NCBI GenBank assembly: GCA_000181795.3
Contig: CM012955.1
Location: 13,687,021-13,751,020 of the forward strand
Direction: 5' to 3'
Length of the DNA stretch: 64,000 bases
DNA from: Trichinella spiralis
Taxonomy: Eukaryota; Nematoda; Enoplea; Trichinellida; Trichinellidae
This document shows positions 42,182 to 54,264 of this stretch, piece after piece. The notes beneath the pieces were generated by a model, which ran no database searches, was not told the origin of the DNA, and saw nothing but the letters and a program-made list of their open reading frames with translations. The position numbers and the translations under genes were made by a program. Position 1 is the stretch's first letter. Every line of letters begins with the position of its first letter.

Positions 42182-43197
42182 TGTTACAAGTAGTATTAAT
42201 TATTAACATCATTTGATCAAAGTTTGATATTTCATAGCATTCCAATTATTTAATCGTAAAGTGAAATAAATTTTTTATTAACTCTTTTGATGATTTGTTT
42301 ATTGTGAATTTTTAATATAAAGGAGGAAAAATCATCTTTCTTATTGCTGACAGTGCTGTAGTTATACATTTTTCACATATATTAAGTGTTGGATAGCATA
42401 TCAGTGTAAATAAAATCGGGCAACATAGATAAGGAAACAAACAATTGAAGGATCGTTTGATCTGTGTGCAGAGTGAAGTACGGGCGCCTGTGCTCTTTGC
42501 TGCTTTTCCAATCTATTATTATAATTTTGCCGTTGATTTGCTTGATAGTTTGATAATGACTTTCTCTTAAGCAAAGGATGAGTCTATTTCGTCATTAGCA
42601 GTCTGTTTCACAACTATGAGCTGTTAGCAATTTTAAATTTGAATTGGATTGCTGCTTCATTAATAGCTGACGACCTGATTTTTTCCCGTGATTCTGAAAT
42701 CCGCCACTGTCGCAACAGCAGCATTGTTTTGCTAAATCCAATGGGCCACATTGGTGCTTTTGTTGTGCCATCTTGTCGCTGATTCTTATAACAGTCTCCC
42801 CTGCCTCGCAACATGTCATGCAGTAAGTACTTCGTCAAATTTGGAATTTTTTTCGGTTTATAAAATTGCATTATGCGATGGCGTAACGCGTCGATTATGA
42901 AACTGTAATATTTATGCACTCGTAACCGATAAGTTTCTATCGGTGCAGGCTTAAAGTGTTCCTGTTTTGCTTTTCTCACATGTTCATCAAAGAATTAATT
43001 TATTGACTGCAAATATCAAATAGCAATCATCCTATTCATTGCATAAATAACAGTAGTGCATACGCCGAACAGATCTTTATTTCCTTTACTTTTGCATTTA
43101 AAACATTATCATGAAAGTGAACTGTTTTCAAATTTTCTACTCAATGTAATCCTGATGAATGGCTACAATTTCAACTGGGCGTGACCATTCATTGAGT
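42070..43197. other. 3' flank and intergenic, with a TTA repeat
   Basis: Contains the 3' UTR of the EGF-type gene with a (TTA)n repeat at about 42151-42180 and AATAAA near 42262. Overlapping minus-strand frames at 42595-42979 are Cys- and Lys-rich but start without ATG and contradict each other in frame. No gene is called. Confidence 0.45.
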
Positions 43198-43413
43198 TCA
43201 AATCTCATCCTCGTCATCACAAGGATCAAGTTGATCCGTTGATAATAGTGCCAGTGCACAATAAATATTTAATAAACCAAATAAAAAAGCAAAATAACTG
43301 TACATAGCTACAGTATCGATCAAATCACACAAACAAATGTGCAGCGTTATTCTGAGAGCCACCACACTTCTCCCAACACGAAAGCCAAATAAATATTCCC
43401 ATGTCTCAGGCAA
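43198..43413 (-). CDS. Hypothetical exon with two hydrophobic stretches
   Basis: The frame opens at a possible acceptor (just above 43413), runs LPETWEYLFGFRVGRSVV, passes two hydrophobic stretches (one is FAFLFGLLNIYCALALL) and ends with an acidic DQLDPCDDEDEI. It could be the last exon of a small membrane protein on the minus strand, but no upstream exon was found and the family is unknown. Confidence 0.2.
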   Translation of the reverse strand: MPETWEYLFGFRVGRSVVALRITLHICLCDLIDTVAMYSYFAFLFGLLNIYCALALLSTDQLDPCDDEDEI

Positions 43414-43708
43414 TTCTTATCTTCCCGACCTTGTTCTCTCCAACTAGGCTATATTAGCCTAATAAATGATTATGTTGAAAATGGCTGATAAGGATGACGT
43501 GGAAAAGTATCATTGTCTAAAATTTCTTTTTAAATTATACGTTTTTGCAATAGTTATCATGAAAATGTGAATAAATGGGCAGTGAAGAAATTATTGTTCT
43601 TGAGAAAAATTCATCAATTTAATCACTATATTTATTCAAAACTCTTTTTGAAATGTTCATGACAATGCTTATTTCAGCATTAAAAAACAAATCAGTGAAA
43701 ACAACAGA

Positions 43709-43995
43709 ATGGGGATTCTGTCATTAATACGAAGGAACCTGCGCTGCAGTATTGAGGACTGTAGCGTACGGTGGCACGTCAGATGGTGTGGTTGTATCAG
43801 TTTGGTGATGGTTGCTTTCCCTGTGTATGCAGAATTCTGGCTGTATTTGTGCTATTGGGATGGTCCAAAGGGGTCCCACTTTTTACCGCGTTTTATTATT
43901 TGTCGTTGATCGCGCTATTTTATTGGACCGTCATGTCGTTGTCTTATTGGTTTTTCTTTTCTAATTGCTCATTGATTCAAACCTTTCACTTCTGA
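43709..43995 (+). pseudogene. Possible DHHC-type palmitoyltransferase N-terminal fragment, frameshifted
   Basis: The plus strand opens with MGILSLIRRNLRC, then a membrane span (CISLVMVAFPVYAEFWLYLC) and YWDGPKG. Homology-like sequence then continues one frame over (AFYYLSLIALFYWTVMSLSYW). The order MG...RW.....two spans...WTVM resembles the first part of ZDHHC6-type acyltransferases. The frame change falls in the run AAAGGGGTCCC at about 43870, which would be a one-base indel. No DHHC cysteine domain follows; a transposase fragment lies just downstream. The match is weak, so the identity is tentative. Confidence 0.3.
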
Positions 43996-44124
43996 TCAGC
44001 TGTAATATTTTTTCATTTCATTGGTTCAAATATTCCATTTACGATTACGTAACTTTATTAGTAGTGACGTAACATTAATAATGAAAATATTTATTATTCC
44101 AAAATTTTATTGAGCAAAGTGGTA

Positions 44125-44432
44125 TCACAGAGCGATTTCAAAATCACAAATTATTGTTTCTGGATTAAGATTGACTCTGAGAACTGCCGCTTTGTTTATT
44201 AAATCTTGAAAAATAAACCAGTATGTTTCAATATCTTTACCCCTACATAAACAGTAGACTGCTGGCACCAGCTTTCCCGCCACAAAAGCATGGATGGTAA
44301 ACAGCTGTTTATACCATTGTGGTACAACCTTGAAAGTACCATCCATGCCCCAGGTTCGCATGGCTGCCAGCAGTCTAATGTTGGAATCCGTCGCAATTAC
44401 CAGTGAAACCAGGAATGGTGAAAATCTGTAGT
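44125..44432 (-). mobile_element. MULE-family transposase fragment
   Basis: The minus-strand frame reads SNIRLLAAMRTWGMDGTFKV, WYKQLFTIHAFVAGKLVPAV, ETYWFIFQDL and TIICDFEIAL. This is the start of the Mutator-like (MULE) transposase core: the DGTFK Asp motif, the IHAF.....P..Y block and the DFE block. It then stops at 44125-44127, before the rest of the catalytic core, so it is a dead fragment. No terminal inverted repeats were found. Confidence 0.75.
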
Positions 44433-46009
44433 AATACAGACACGTTTGAGTAATAAGCTTTTGGGCACAATGCTAAGGCATAAATAAATAAATCTTGTTA
44501 CGAGTTTTGTTTGTTTGACTTTGAAAAATTGATCTGACGGATCAGGTTGACCACGCGGCGAGTTGATCCATTCCAGTCACAAGATGTAGCTCAGAGACAT
44601 CAGCCATGACGAAAGCAACGAACAGAACAAAGAAATAAAATTTTCTTCAAGCGCGGAAAAAACGAAACCCATCCCGGCTATTTATGATGAAAAAGCTTCC
44701 ACCGCGTCCGCTGAGCCATCCACATCTGGCCATTTTTCGCTTTTCAAACGGGTGAAGTCCACGATGTACAGTCATTGGGCAAAGCGATACCCAAAACTGC
44801 CCAGTCATTGTCGGGACCTGGAAATCCCAAGTGTAACTCCCGTGGCTCCCAGGTCGGCCGTCGCTTGCTTGCAGTAGCTTGACACACTGAAACCTGGTCA
44901 TCCTTGGTCAAAGGAAGGTCAGCTGCTTCGCCAAATTGAACATCCGGTTCACGAAACTAATGAGATGTTGTTGTCCTGCGAGGGAGTGTATTCAGTTGGT
45001 TGCTGTCATTCTACGTGGTAGTAGATCTGGTAGTTGGTGCTTGTCTGTTTGCGGGTTGTGTTTGGTTAAAATTGTGCAGACGAACTTGATGCTTGTTATC
45101 ATATCTGGAAAAACGCAGTGCGTTAACTAGCGTGAACTACAAGACGTAAAAAACGCTGAAGCAATGAGCGGAACAGTCTAGCTTGCTGCACAGTACTGAG
45201 ATTTATTCAAATTGTTTATTTTTCTGAATTTTTGTCTTCAACACATGATGATTTGGTTGTTCATTTTTTGAATCTTCTCCAATATCACAGAAAAAGATTT
45301 ACAAGATTTTCAGTTCGCATCAAACTAGCAATTATTATCAGTCTAGGAGCATCAATATTCATCCATTTCTTCCTATATTTTTATTAATTGTTTACATAAT
45401 ATTATTTATGAATTATTTCATTTGTTTATTAGTTTACTTGTACTTATAAAATTGGCAAAATGTACTTTAAGAAAATCTGCTAATTCATTTCTATATTTAT
45501 AATTCTGCAAAAAATTGTTTGTTATAAAAAGAGCTTGTTGCATTTGAAATTAAACAAATTTTAAAAAAATATAAACTGAAAATTATAACTGAATTGAAAA
45601 ATTAAAATAAATTCGTGACCTTTATCAGAACAGATGTTAGAAATTATTGCTTTGTATGCAGAAAATTTGTGAAATTGTTTTCGTTTATGAACAGTGAGCA
45701 AACAATTTTGTAAAACCAAAACAGCAAGACGTACAAAAAAAGTACTTTAAAAAATGTACTTAAAATCGTGTAGAAGCGGGATGATTATGAAAATAAATAA
45801 GTGGAATTATAATTTTTTGCATGACATGCGACATACATCATATGCATGGCAGTACCATAAAAAATACTTTTTTTACAAATGATAATAATAATTTTGTATC
45901 GTTGGCTGTTTTTCATTTTCAGCTTTTTCACCCATTTCAAACTTTGTTTCGTGAATGTGAAAATAAAAATTCTAATTTTTACAGATTAAAATTTCAAATC
46001 CAACATTTT
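44433..46009. other. GC-richer degraded segment and intergenic
   Basis: From about 44500 to 45150 the sequence is much more GC-rich than its surroundings. One minus-strand frame stays open for about 70 codons at 44750-44960 (FGEAADLPLTKDDQ, then PGPDNDWAVLGIALPNDC) without a known match. It may belong to the mobile element at 44125 or to a lost gene. From 45200 to 46009 the sequence is AT-rich without features and may include the 3' UTR of the receptor gene. Confidence 0.4.
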
Positions 46010-49000
46010 TTATGATTCAATGGAATAGCGGATACTGCTTCTTGATGAACACTGGTTGTCAGTAGAGCGGTTCTGATTGTGCAGATTGCGGACCCTTTTG
46101 AATTTGGATATTGTGCAATGGCGGCTGCAAAGTTCGCGCAGTTCTTTCCGCAAATCAAAAGAGCAAAATCCATACAAATAAGGATTGACGCAAGAATTGA
46201 AAATGGCGAAGATGTACAAGAAATTTTCGACCATTGGATTAAGCTCAATTTGACCAAGACGACCACCGGTGGAAAAATCCAAATCGACAAAGTGAAGAGT
46301 GACCATGATGAAATAAGGCGTCCAGCAGATCAGAAACGTGATGACCACCAGGAAAGTCATGCGAAGAGTTTTGTTCTTTGCCCGTCGGATCAGAAAGTAA
46401 GACGACCGTCGCAGAAAAGCGCTCGATGCTTCGTTGCCTTTTTCTGATGCAGCTTCAAAGTAATTTAAAAAAAAGTAATGATAAAAGTGTGTAAACTGAT
46501 TTTATTTGTTTTACCTGATTTTCCAGCTTTCGCTTCGTGAAGTATCTTCCACAAAATTCCTCCATAGCAAAAAACTATCGCAGTGAAAGGAAGGATGTAA
46601 ATTTCCAAAGCATTCAATATGGTGTTGAAGAGCACATATTGTGTGCTGTTTTCTAAATTGCACGCCCCTGTGGCAGCACTAATGCACTGACTGTACCAAT
46701 CGATCAGTGGATGATTTGCCAAGCAGAAGGTAAAAATCTGAAAAGTAATCCCATGCAATTCAATAATAATTGTCATTTATTTGGACATTTCTAAAATACA
46801 ATATGCATAACTTTCAAATATAAAAAATTCAATTCATTTAATTTATAATTATTTTATTTTCTTTAAATAAATAGGAGAATGGTATGAATTAATTAATTAA
46901 TTAATTAATTGATCGATTAAAAAGCTACATTCATTTTTGTTTTTGCTTTTCATACTATTTACTAAGCTATTCGAAATGAAAAGCGCTAATTATTAATCTT
47001 ATTATTGCAAAGAAAGTATTTTCCTATACAAATGTGTGTAAAATATTTCTGTTTTTTTTTCTTGAGCTACTTTAAAAATGATAAAAAATCAATATCTGTC
47101 ATGTATGTCTTTTCTTCAACTTATGATTTTGATAAACCGATTTAATCACATGAAAACTAATCAATAATATCAGTGAATCATATAAATTATGGAAAAAAAC
47201 ATTTAATTATGGTATGTTAATTTTGCTTTTCATATATGCAATGGTTAATTTGATTTGAAATTTCTGAATAAAAAATAATGGTGCTATTATTTTCACGGCA
47301 CAGAGAATTTCAGCCAAAACAGCTCTATGTTAGCCTTCCAAAGATACTGCAACTACAGTTGCATTCGATTCAGTGTTGAGCTATTCGAATAATTTTGATT
47401 AAAATGCTACAGCAGGACAAGTTCTATATAATATGTGCAATATTTACCCAATCGTCTATCTTTTATTTTCATACTTAACTAATTATTGAACATGTTTTCA
47501 TCAAATCCATTCTTATCAGCTAATACGGAAGAAAAATATGCATATCAACTGAGCAATTGTTTCAAACAATAGGTTTGGAAGCTAATTTACACAAGCATGT
47601 CATTTCATCAGTATTATTCATTTCATCACATCACAATTAACTTCCCTTTCTAAAACATAATTTACAAATTTATTTTTATAATGCAGTTGAAAATTACCCT
47701 AAATTTCAGCAGACATTTGGAAAATGAGATACTGATGCAACAGAATTCCGAAAGTACCTTCTAAAAGCATAAAATCCAAAATGAATCTACATTCTGCTTG
47801 GCAATAGTTGCTACTTAGTTCGAAAGTGCCAATTTACTTTGCTTCAATTGCTTCAAATGTAAGTTTCATTTGTATGTTTTAATAATATAAAATATAAACT
47901 ATTATTATTCAATTCCTTTTTTTATTTCAATAACTTTTATTGAAATTCATTTCTAAACAAGTGAATATTTGTACTGTATTTTAAAAAATATCAAATGAAA
48001 AATAAAACGTACAATAATATTATTATCTTTTATGATGTTTTCATTAATCTTATTGAAATACAATAAAAGAACCAGTGTGCATTTAATATCATACTGCTGG
48101 TATGTTTGCTTTTTAAGGTAATGCTTTTGTTCTGAATTATTAAGTAAACTTGTAGATAGAGACAAATTGAAAATGGCAATTACTGAAAGCCTGAAGCATT
48201 TTTATTTACTTACAATTGTCATAGGAGCAACTCCTTTTGGATATAATAAAGCACAATGTATCAGTACAAAACATTCAAATTATTACAACGTACATAATAA
48301 ATGTTACATATAAATTATGCATTTTACCATTTTACATTTTTTAATTTACACTATATTCATGATATTTTGTCAACCGATGAAACTAATAACTGAAAAGAAT
48401 AAAAGTCTACCTAGTACAACAATGTTGTGTTGGGCAAATGTTTCAAATATAAATTTCACTGTACAATGAAAACATTATTACTTATCCCAAGTACAGTGAA
48501 GTGAATCATATTTGTTCTTGTTGTTCATCATGCAATTGTCGATTTGAATGAAATTTTATGTAATTAAATTTCAAATCGAATGGAAATCTTTTTCTCTTTT
48601 TGATTAAAATAAGAAAACCAATGCAATGGCAATGATTATTGGGAAAATTAAATATTTTTACACGTTACAAAGAAGAAATTGTTCGATTCAGCTAATCGTT
48701 TTCAACATTCATTTTCCTTTGATAAGAAAAAATATTCTGAATATAACTTACCTGTGGCGAGCTCGTAAGGGCCGCAATAATCCAGGAAGCGATTAGCATG
48801 TTGCGAACATTTTGCCGAGCTCTGAAGCTGAACATTGGATGTACAATGGCCAAAAAGCGATCCACACACATGCATATAAGTAAATTGGAGGATAAATAAA
48901 TGCCAAATACGTCCATATATTTCGTCGACCGGCAGAGCCAGTCAGGTCCAAGCCACTGCACAGTGGCCGTGTGTCCAATTTCTTTGGGCATGTGAATGAA

Positions 49001-49246
49001 CGTGACAAGCAAATCGGCAATGTTCAGATGGAGCAGCAACGTGAACACTCGGTTGGATCGGGTGCGTGAAAAATTTTTCAGCAATATCAATAGCATTGTC
49101 ACATTGCCGACGGCTGATAACAACAGCACAACACTGTAACAACAGATGACCATAATGTTGCGCGGTCCGAAAACCATATCCGGTGTCAGGTACATCATTT
49201 CCACGTCGTACCCGTCGGATGTGTTGAAAGCAGTTTTGTTGGTCAT
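46010..49246 (-). CDS. GnRH/AKH-type neuropeptide GPCR
   Basis: A rhodopsin-class seven-span receptor for a small neuropeptide. Exons (5' to 3'): 48752-49246, 46515-46737, 46010-46452; both junctions GT-AG and in phase, 386 residues. Spans 1-4 are on exon 1, with LNIADLLVTF (TM2), the TM3 Cys in WLCRSTKYMDVFG, and VDRFLAIVHPM in place of the usual DRY. Exon 2 carries the second extracellular loop, with its paired Cys, and TM5 (YILPFTAIVFCYGGI). Exon 3 has CWTPYFIMVTLHFV (TM6), NSCVNPYLYGF (TM7) and a Ser/Arg-rich tail. The DRFLAIVHPM and CWTPY motifs and the TM5-TM7 pattern point to the GnRH/AKH/corazonin/vasopressin branch; GnRH/AKH type is most likely. The 2-kb first intron and the long empty region upstream are notable. 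Confidence 0.88.
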
Positions 49247-50556
49247 TGCTTGTTGGCTTTTTCTAATGTAAATTGAATTGAATTTTGTTTCAAAAGCGCT
49301 GCCGAATTACGCAGCTCGAGCCAACAAATGACACTGTATTTTTCGTCAGCGCTGTTAAAGCATATCCTACTGCCGTAACCTCCTTGATTAATCATGAATA
49401 GAAGAATGCAAAATCGATTTAAGAAGTTCGTGTGAATGGAAAACGCAGAGTTCTTCTATGGAAGCTTTTCGGCTGAAAAAGCGACAATTAATGGAAGATA
49501 GACGGTTTCTAACAAACAGTGAACGACTGAGTCGATTGTATCTTATGTACAAAAGCGAGCCGACTGCTTCCTCTATAGCTTCACCTATAAACAGATAACA
49601 ATTTTATGTACTTTGTAAATTATACCGCTCGCCGTCTTCAATTGTTTACTCTATAATAAATAAAATAAACCAACTCTGAAAATGTCCATTTATACTATTT
49701 AACTTGGCTTTTATCTAGAATAACACTGTCATTGCTTCAACACGGACTGCCGCCGCTTGCACGCAATGACTGTCACTGAAAATTTGTACACATATAACAT
49801 GAGTATCTTTTTTATCTTTTGTTTTTCTTTTTACTTTTTTTAATGAATAATTATTGTATAATTCAAATGATAGATAGAATTATGAAATTCAAAATTCTCT
49901 TTTACACTTTTCAGCACGCTGAGCATTTGCATAATTAATTTTCTCATCTCTAAAATGGAAGATTCACGTAATTATGCTGAACACGATGAACACTTGCTTG
50001 CTTAGATATAGAGATAAACATTAATTTTACAATTAACAATAGCTTGCTGTATAATATACAATTAATTAAGAAAAATGATATAATAAATATAAGAAGGGAA
50101 AAAAAAGATGCTAGATACTTCAAATCGGGTCTGACTACCAACTACACTGGCTATGAAGTGTTAAAAGTATAAACAAGTGAAGAAGAACATGGCTGTGCAA
50201 TTTAGCTGACAAATTAGATGTACGCTTCTTTTTCAAGCGAAACGCCCCTGCGCATGGCTTAATTAAACCGGTACGCAGAAGCAGAGGCTGCTGATATTTA
50301 AGCGACATCGCCTTTTCTGGAGATTGACTGGCTTTGACAATCATTACTGAGTAGTTTCAAAGTGGTTCTTTTTTAGTTTAAATCATTGTGCTTGTCCTGT
50401 GTCAGAACGAGAAAATAGTTTAATCAAAATTGCCCCACCATGCTTTGCATTGCAGTGCAGGTGGAGACTTTTGGGCGAAAAGAAATGCACTCGCTAATTA
50501 GAATATCGAATCCATCATCAACAGCTAAGTACTTCATCTAATGAATCACTCAAAAA

Positions 50557-50587
<31 letters not shown>

Positions 50588-53500
50588 CAATCGTGCAAAG
50601 CAACAAAGGCAATTGAAATTACCATTCACTGTTGCCTTAAGCCATATGCCATTATAATAACGGCAAATGTGATAAAGTGAATCTGCAAAAATGCATGAAC
50701 ATTATTGATTGAAAATATTAAGCGTTACGAAATTATTTTCATTGTGATTTTGGCCAACATCAACACTATCGCACTCTTCCTAATTTTTATTTGAGGTAAT
50801 TTTTTCACAAAATAAATTTTATTTGAATTTCATTAAATAATAATTTTATTACTGTTTTTGTAGCTTCAGCATTACTGCTATCATTAAAGCTGCTTACTTT
50901 ATATTATTTTGCTTCAAAAAATTTTTTTGGATTATTTAAAATGATTAGCTATTATCATGATGTTACATTTATAATCATTCGACTACTTAAAAATTATTGC
51001 ATAAACAATTATTGCAAAAGCATAATAACTGTATTCGTTTTGAAGCATGCTTGTCTTGTTGATCATTTAAAATGGATGGATTTTAAGCCTTTTCAATTTC
51101 TTTATATATCAGTGTACTTTGGAATTATAAATTCAATCGATTCGGCCCAATTTAAAATCAATAATTTCATGTATTTAATTTGATATTTTAACATGCCGGT
51201 GAAGTCAGAACAAAATAGTTCAGCAGTTGTATTTATTTATAAAACTTTAAATGAACAAACAGATAGTTTTTAAATATCACATTTCTGTTTTAGCAAAAAA
51301 CAGAAGTATCACAAAAGACTGTCTTTTATTTATAAATCAAATTAAAATCTTTTTGATGAAAATGAATGGAAAATTTTGAGCAAAATATACATTTCATAAA
51401 TAAAAACAAAAAAATATAAACATCATTTTGTAAGCAAAAACTGAAAGCTCACGTAAAATTATTAAAATTTCCGGAAAATTCCTCACAAAATATGTGTATT
51501 GGCTCGTCTAAATAAACACTTTTCAATAATGTGCTCAATTCATGCATCTGAGCAACTGAATAAGCTTATTTACAAATTTTACAGAATTCAGAATTAAATC
51601 CTATTATTAATACATTAGTGGAACCTTTTATTATTTTTAAATTGTCCTAATGCAAACAAATTATATATGTATTTATTTTAGGATGAGTAAAAATTTTAAA
51701 TAATATCAAGTGTTCCTAATCAAAATAGACGATCAAATGTACTATTATCTATCTGCAAAAAGTAATACCAACTTTGCTGGTTCAAAAATTTACCATAAAA
51801 ATTTTGTATGAAAAGGCAATCAGTTGTACTTTGTTATAGCACAGTTTCTCTGACGCAACACACACACACACATATATATTTTTTTGATATTTGTTTATAC
51901 GTATAGCATCTGATGGAATGAATTCCACATTAATGCGTTTGGAAATTTTGAGTAGTACTCTTTGTAATCCATTTCAAAGCAAACTTCCCAAATGCAACGC
52001 AATCCGTTGGCAATCAGAGTTTCATAAAACAAAGTAGATAAAGTGCTGTGAGGCGCTTTTTTGTTTCTTATAAAATTGCTTTTAGCCATGTATCAAATAG
52101 CATTTCTGCGGAAAATATGATTTCTTGAAAAAATGTAACAAAATTTATGACATCACAATGGAGAATTGTATAATTTTTTCTTGCATTGTATTGCTTTGAT
52201 TTACAGTCAAAAATTTCTTATTTTTTTATTAATTATATATTGAATTTTGAATATTCTTTGTTTCAACCAATAATGCTATGAGAGAATCTGCAATGAACAG
52301 CTTTTATATCATATTTCAAATTATGTAAACAAGTTTTTTTGTGAATCAATAAAACCAGTGAAGCAGTAAAGTTAAATATATTTGCATAATCAAAATTTTC
52401 ATGCAGATGAAATGATCACGTAATCAGGTGCATTGCTGATTCTTTTCAACACTAAAGTTGCATCATGAAAGTTATATCCTCATTAAGTAAGTCGAAAATG
52501 CTTTGATTTAAGAAAATTTTTAAATAAAACTTCAAATCATTTATAATTTTCACAATTTTAGTTCAGTCTCTATTGAAAAATAGAAATGCACTAAATTAAA
52601 TATTTTTTAACGTTTCATTTCCTTCAAATAAAATGTAACAATGGGATAACTGTATGATTATGTGCGATTTCAAAACTTTTGATAATTCTTAAACATTTTT
52701 TACAATCACTGCAGTAGTATTTTTGTGTCTAATTTTTAAAGTATGTACTATGCCATGGAAAACAATATTATTACTTCTAATGTTAGCATGTTGATGTTTT
52801 CAAATTTCTGTATTAATTTAACTACTACCCGTCCTTATATTTTGATATATTCAAAAAGTTGTTCAGACTATTATTATTACAGTAACTGAGCAGTGTAACT
52901 TGTTGAATATTATACAAAATAGATTTAAAGTGCCAGTCGTAATTTAATTAATTACTGTTTCAAGATATAAATGAAAATATTCAACAGCTGAAGATTCTGT
53001 CATTTATTACATTTGTGTTTATTTTTTACAAGTTTCATTTGAATTACATTGTAATTGACTTACGTGTAAAGCATAAATAATACAAAAATTGATTAGCAAA
53101 CTAGTAGTTATTAAAATTTAATTTTCAATAAAATTAACTTATTAAAACCAATAGAATTATGCTATGAACCAAACGGGCGTTATATAGGTAAGCGGAAATG
53201 AATATATGTAAATTTTGAATAATTTAAAGATATTTTACTTTCAAGTTTGAAAGATGTTCATCATTTAACGCATTATGAATAATAACGGAGACAGTACAAA
53301 TGTTTTTCACATATGATTTAAATCATTTCAGTTCTGATCTGATAAAAACAAAATGTTAAAGTGAGCGAATAAAATGAAGTAATTCGATGCTTATAAAACA
53401 TGGATCAAATGAATTTATTTTACATTAATAACGACATTATACTCTTATGCATTCCTTATTTATTTGTAATAAATGAAATAAATATTTGGTGTAACGGAAA

Positions 53501-54222
53501 TAAAAAGTTTCAAAATTAAAGAAATTCATTGATGCCGGACTTTCCGTCAAAAAACATCGATAAGATTTAATAATACCTATTATTATAAAATAGTTTACTT
53601 TTTTATTTGGAAATAAAATAATCAAATGTGGTGCATGATTAAAAGATTTCATGCCTCGTATCATTAGCTTCACATCTTATTTTGTAAAACAGCACTCAAT
53701 TTAATAATAATCTAGTACGTGTTTTTAGTATTAATTTAGTCAGCTTTTACTAAAAAAAATAAATAAGAAAAACAATATATAGCACTTCGTACAAGCAATT
53801 ATAATCAAGTACATTAATTTCACTGAAGATTTGTATGCAAATTTTTGTAGCACAATCTTATTCATACATCAGTTGGTATTATACTATGTATGGAAATTTG
53901 CGAATGCATAATTATTTAGCAAATACAATGAATATTTCACTTTATGCATTCCTCTTCGTTAACCGCTCAATCAGTGCCTCTCTATTTTCAATGCCATTTT
54001 ACTCTATGCAGCAACACGCCATTTATTCCTAAATAAATCTTGTTGACTACTTCGAACAACATAGTCTTTCCAACTTGGTAAGTTCACAGTTTTTTGGTGT
54101 TGTTTGTTTGTTTTTACTTTTTTATTAATTTTTTTCGATTCCTTTATAAATTGTGAATTTTTTTGAACACCAATGCTTTACATAGGCTGAGAAACATTTC
54201 TTTTTAGACATTCATTCACGAG

Positions 54223-54264
54223 CAATAATAATAATAATAATAGTAGTAGTAGTAGTAGTAGTAA
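54223..54264 (+). repeat. ATA/GTA trinucleotide repeat
   Basis: A run of AAT units switches to GTA units without a break, a compound microsatellite. Confidence 0.85.

Noticed and set aside
42595-42979. Overlapping minus-strand frames of 121 and 74 codons
   Set aside because: Both begin without a good ATG context, overlap in different frames, and show no known motif.
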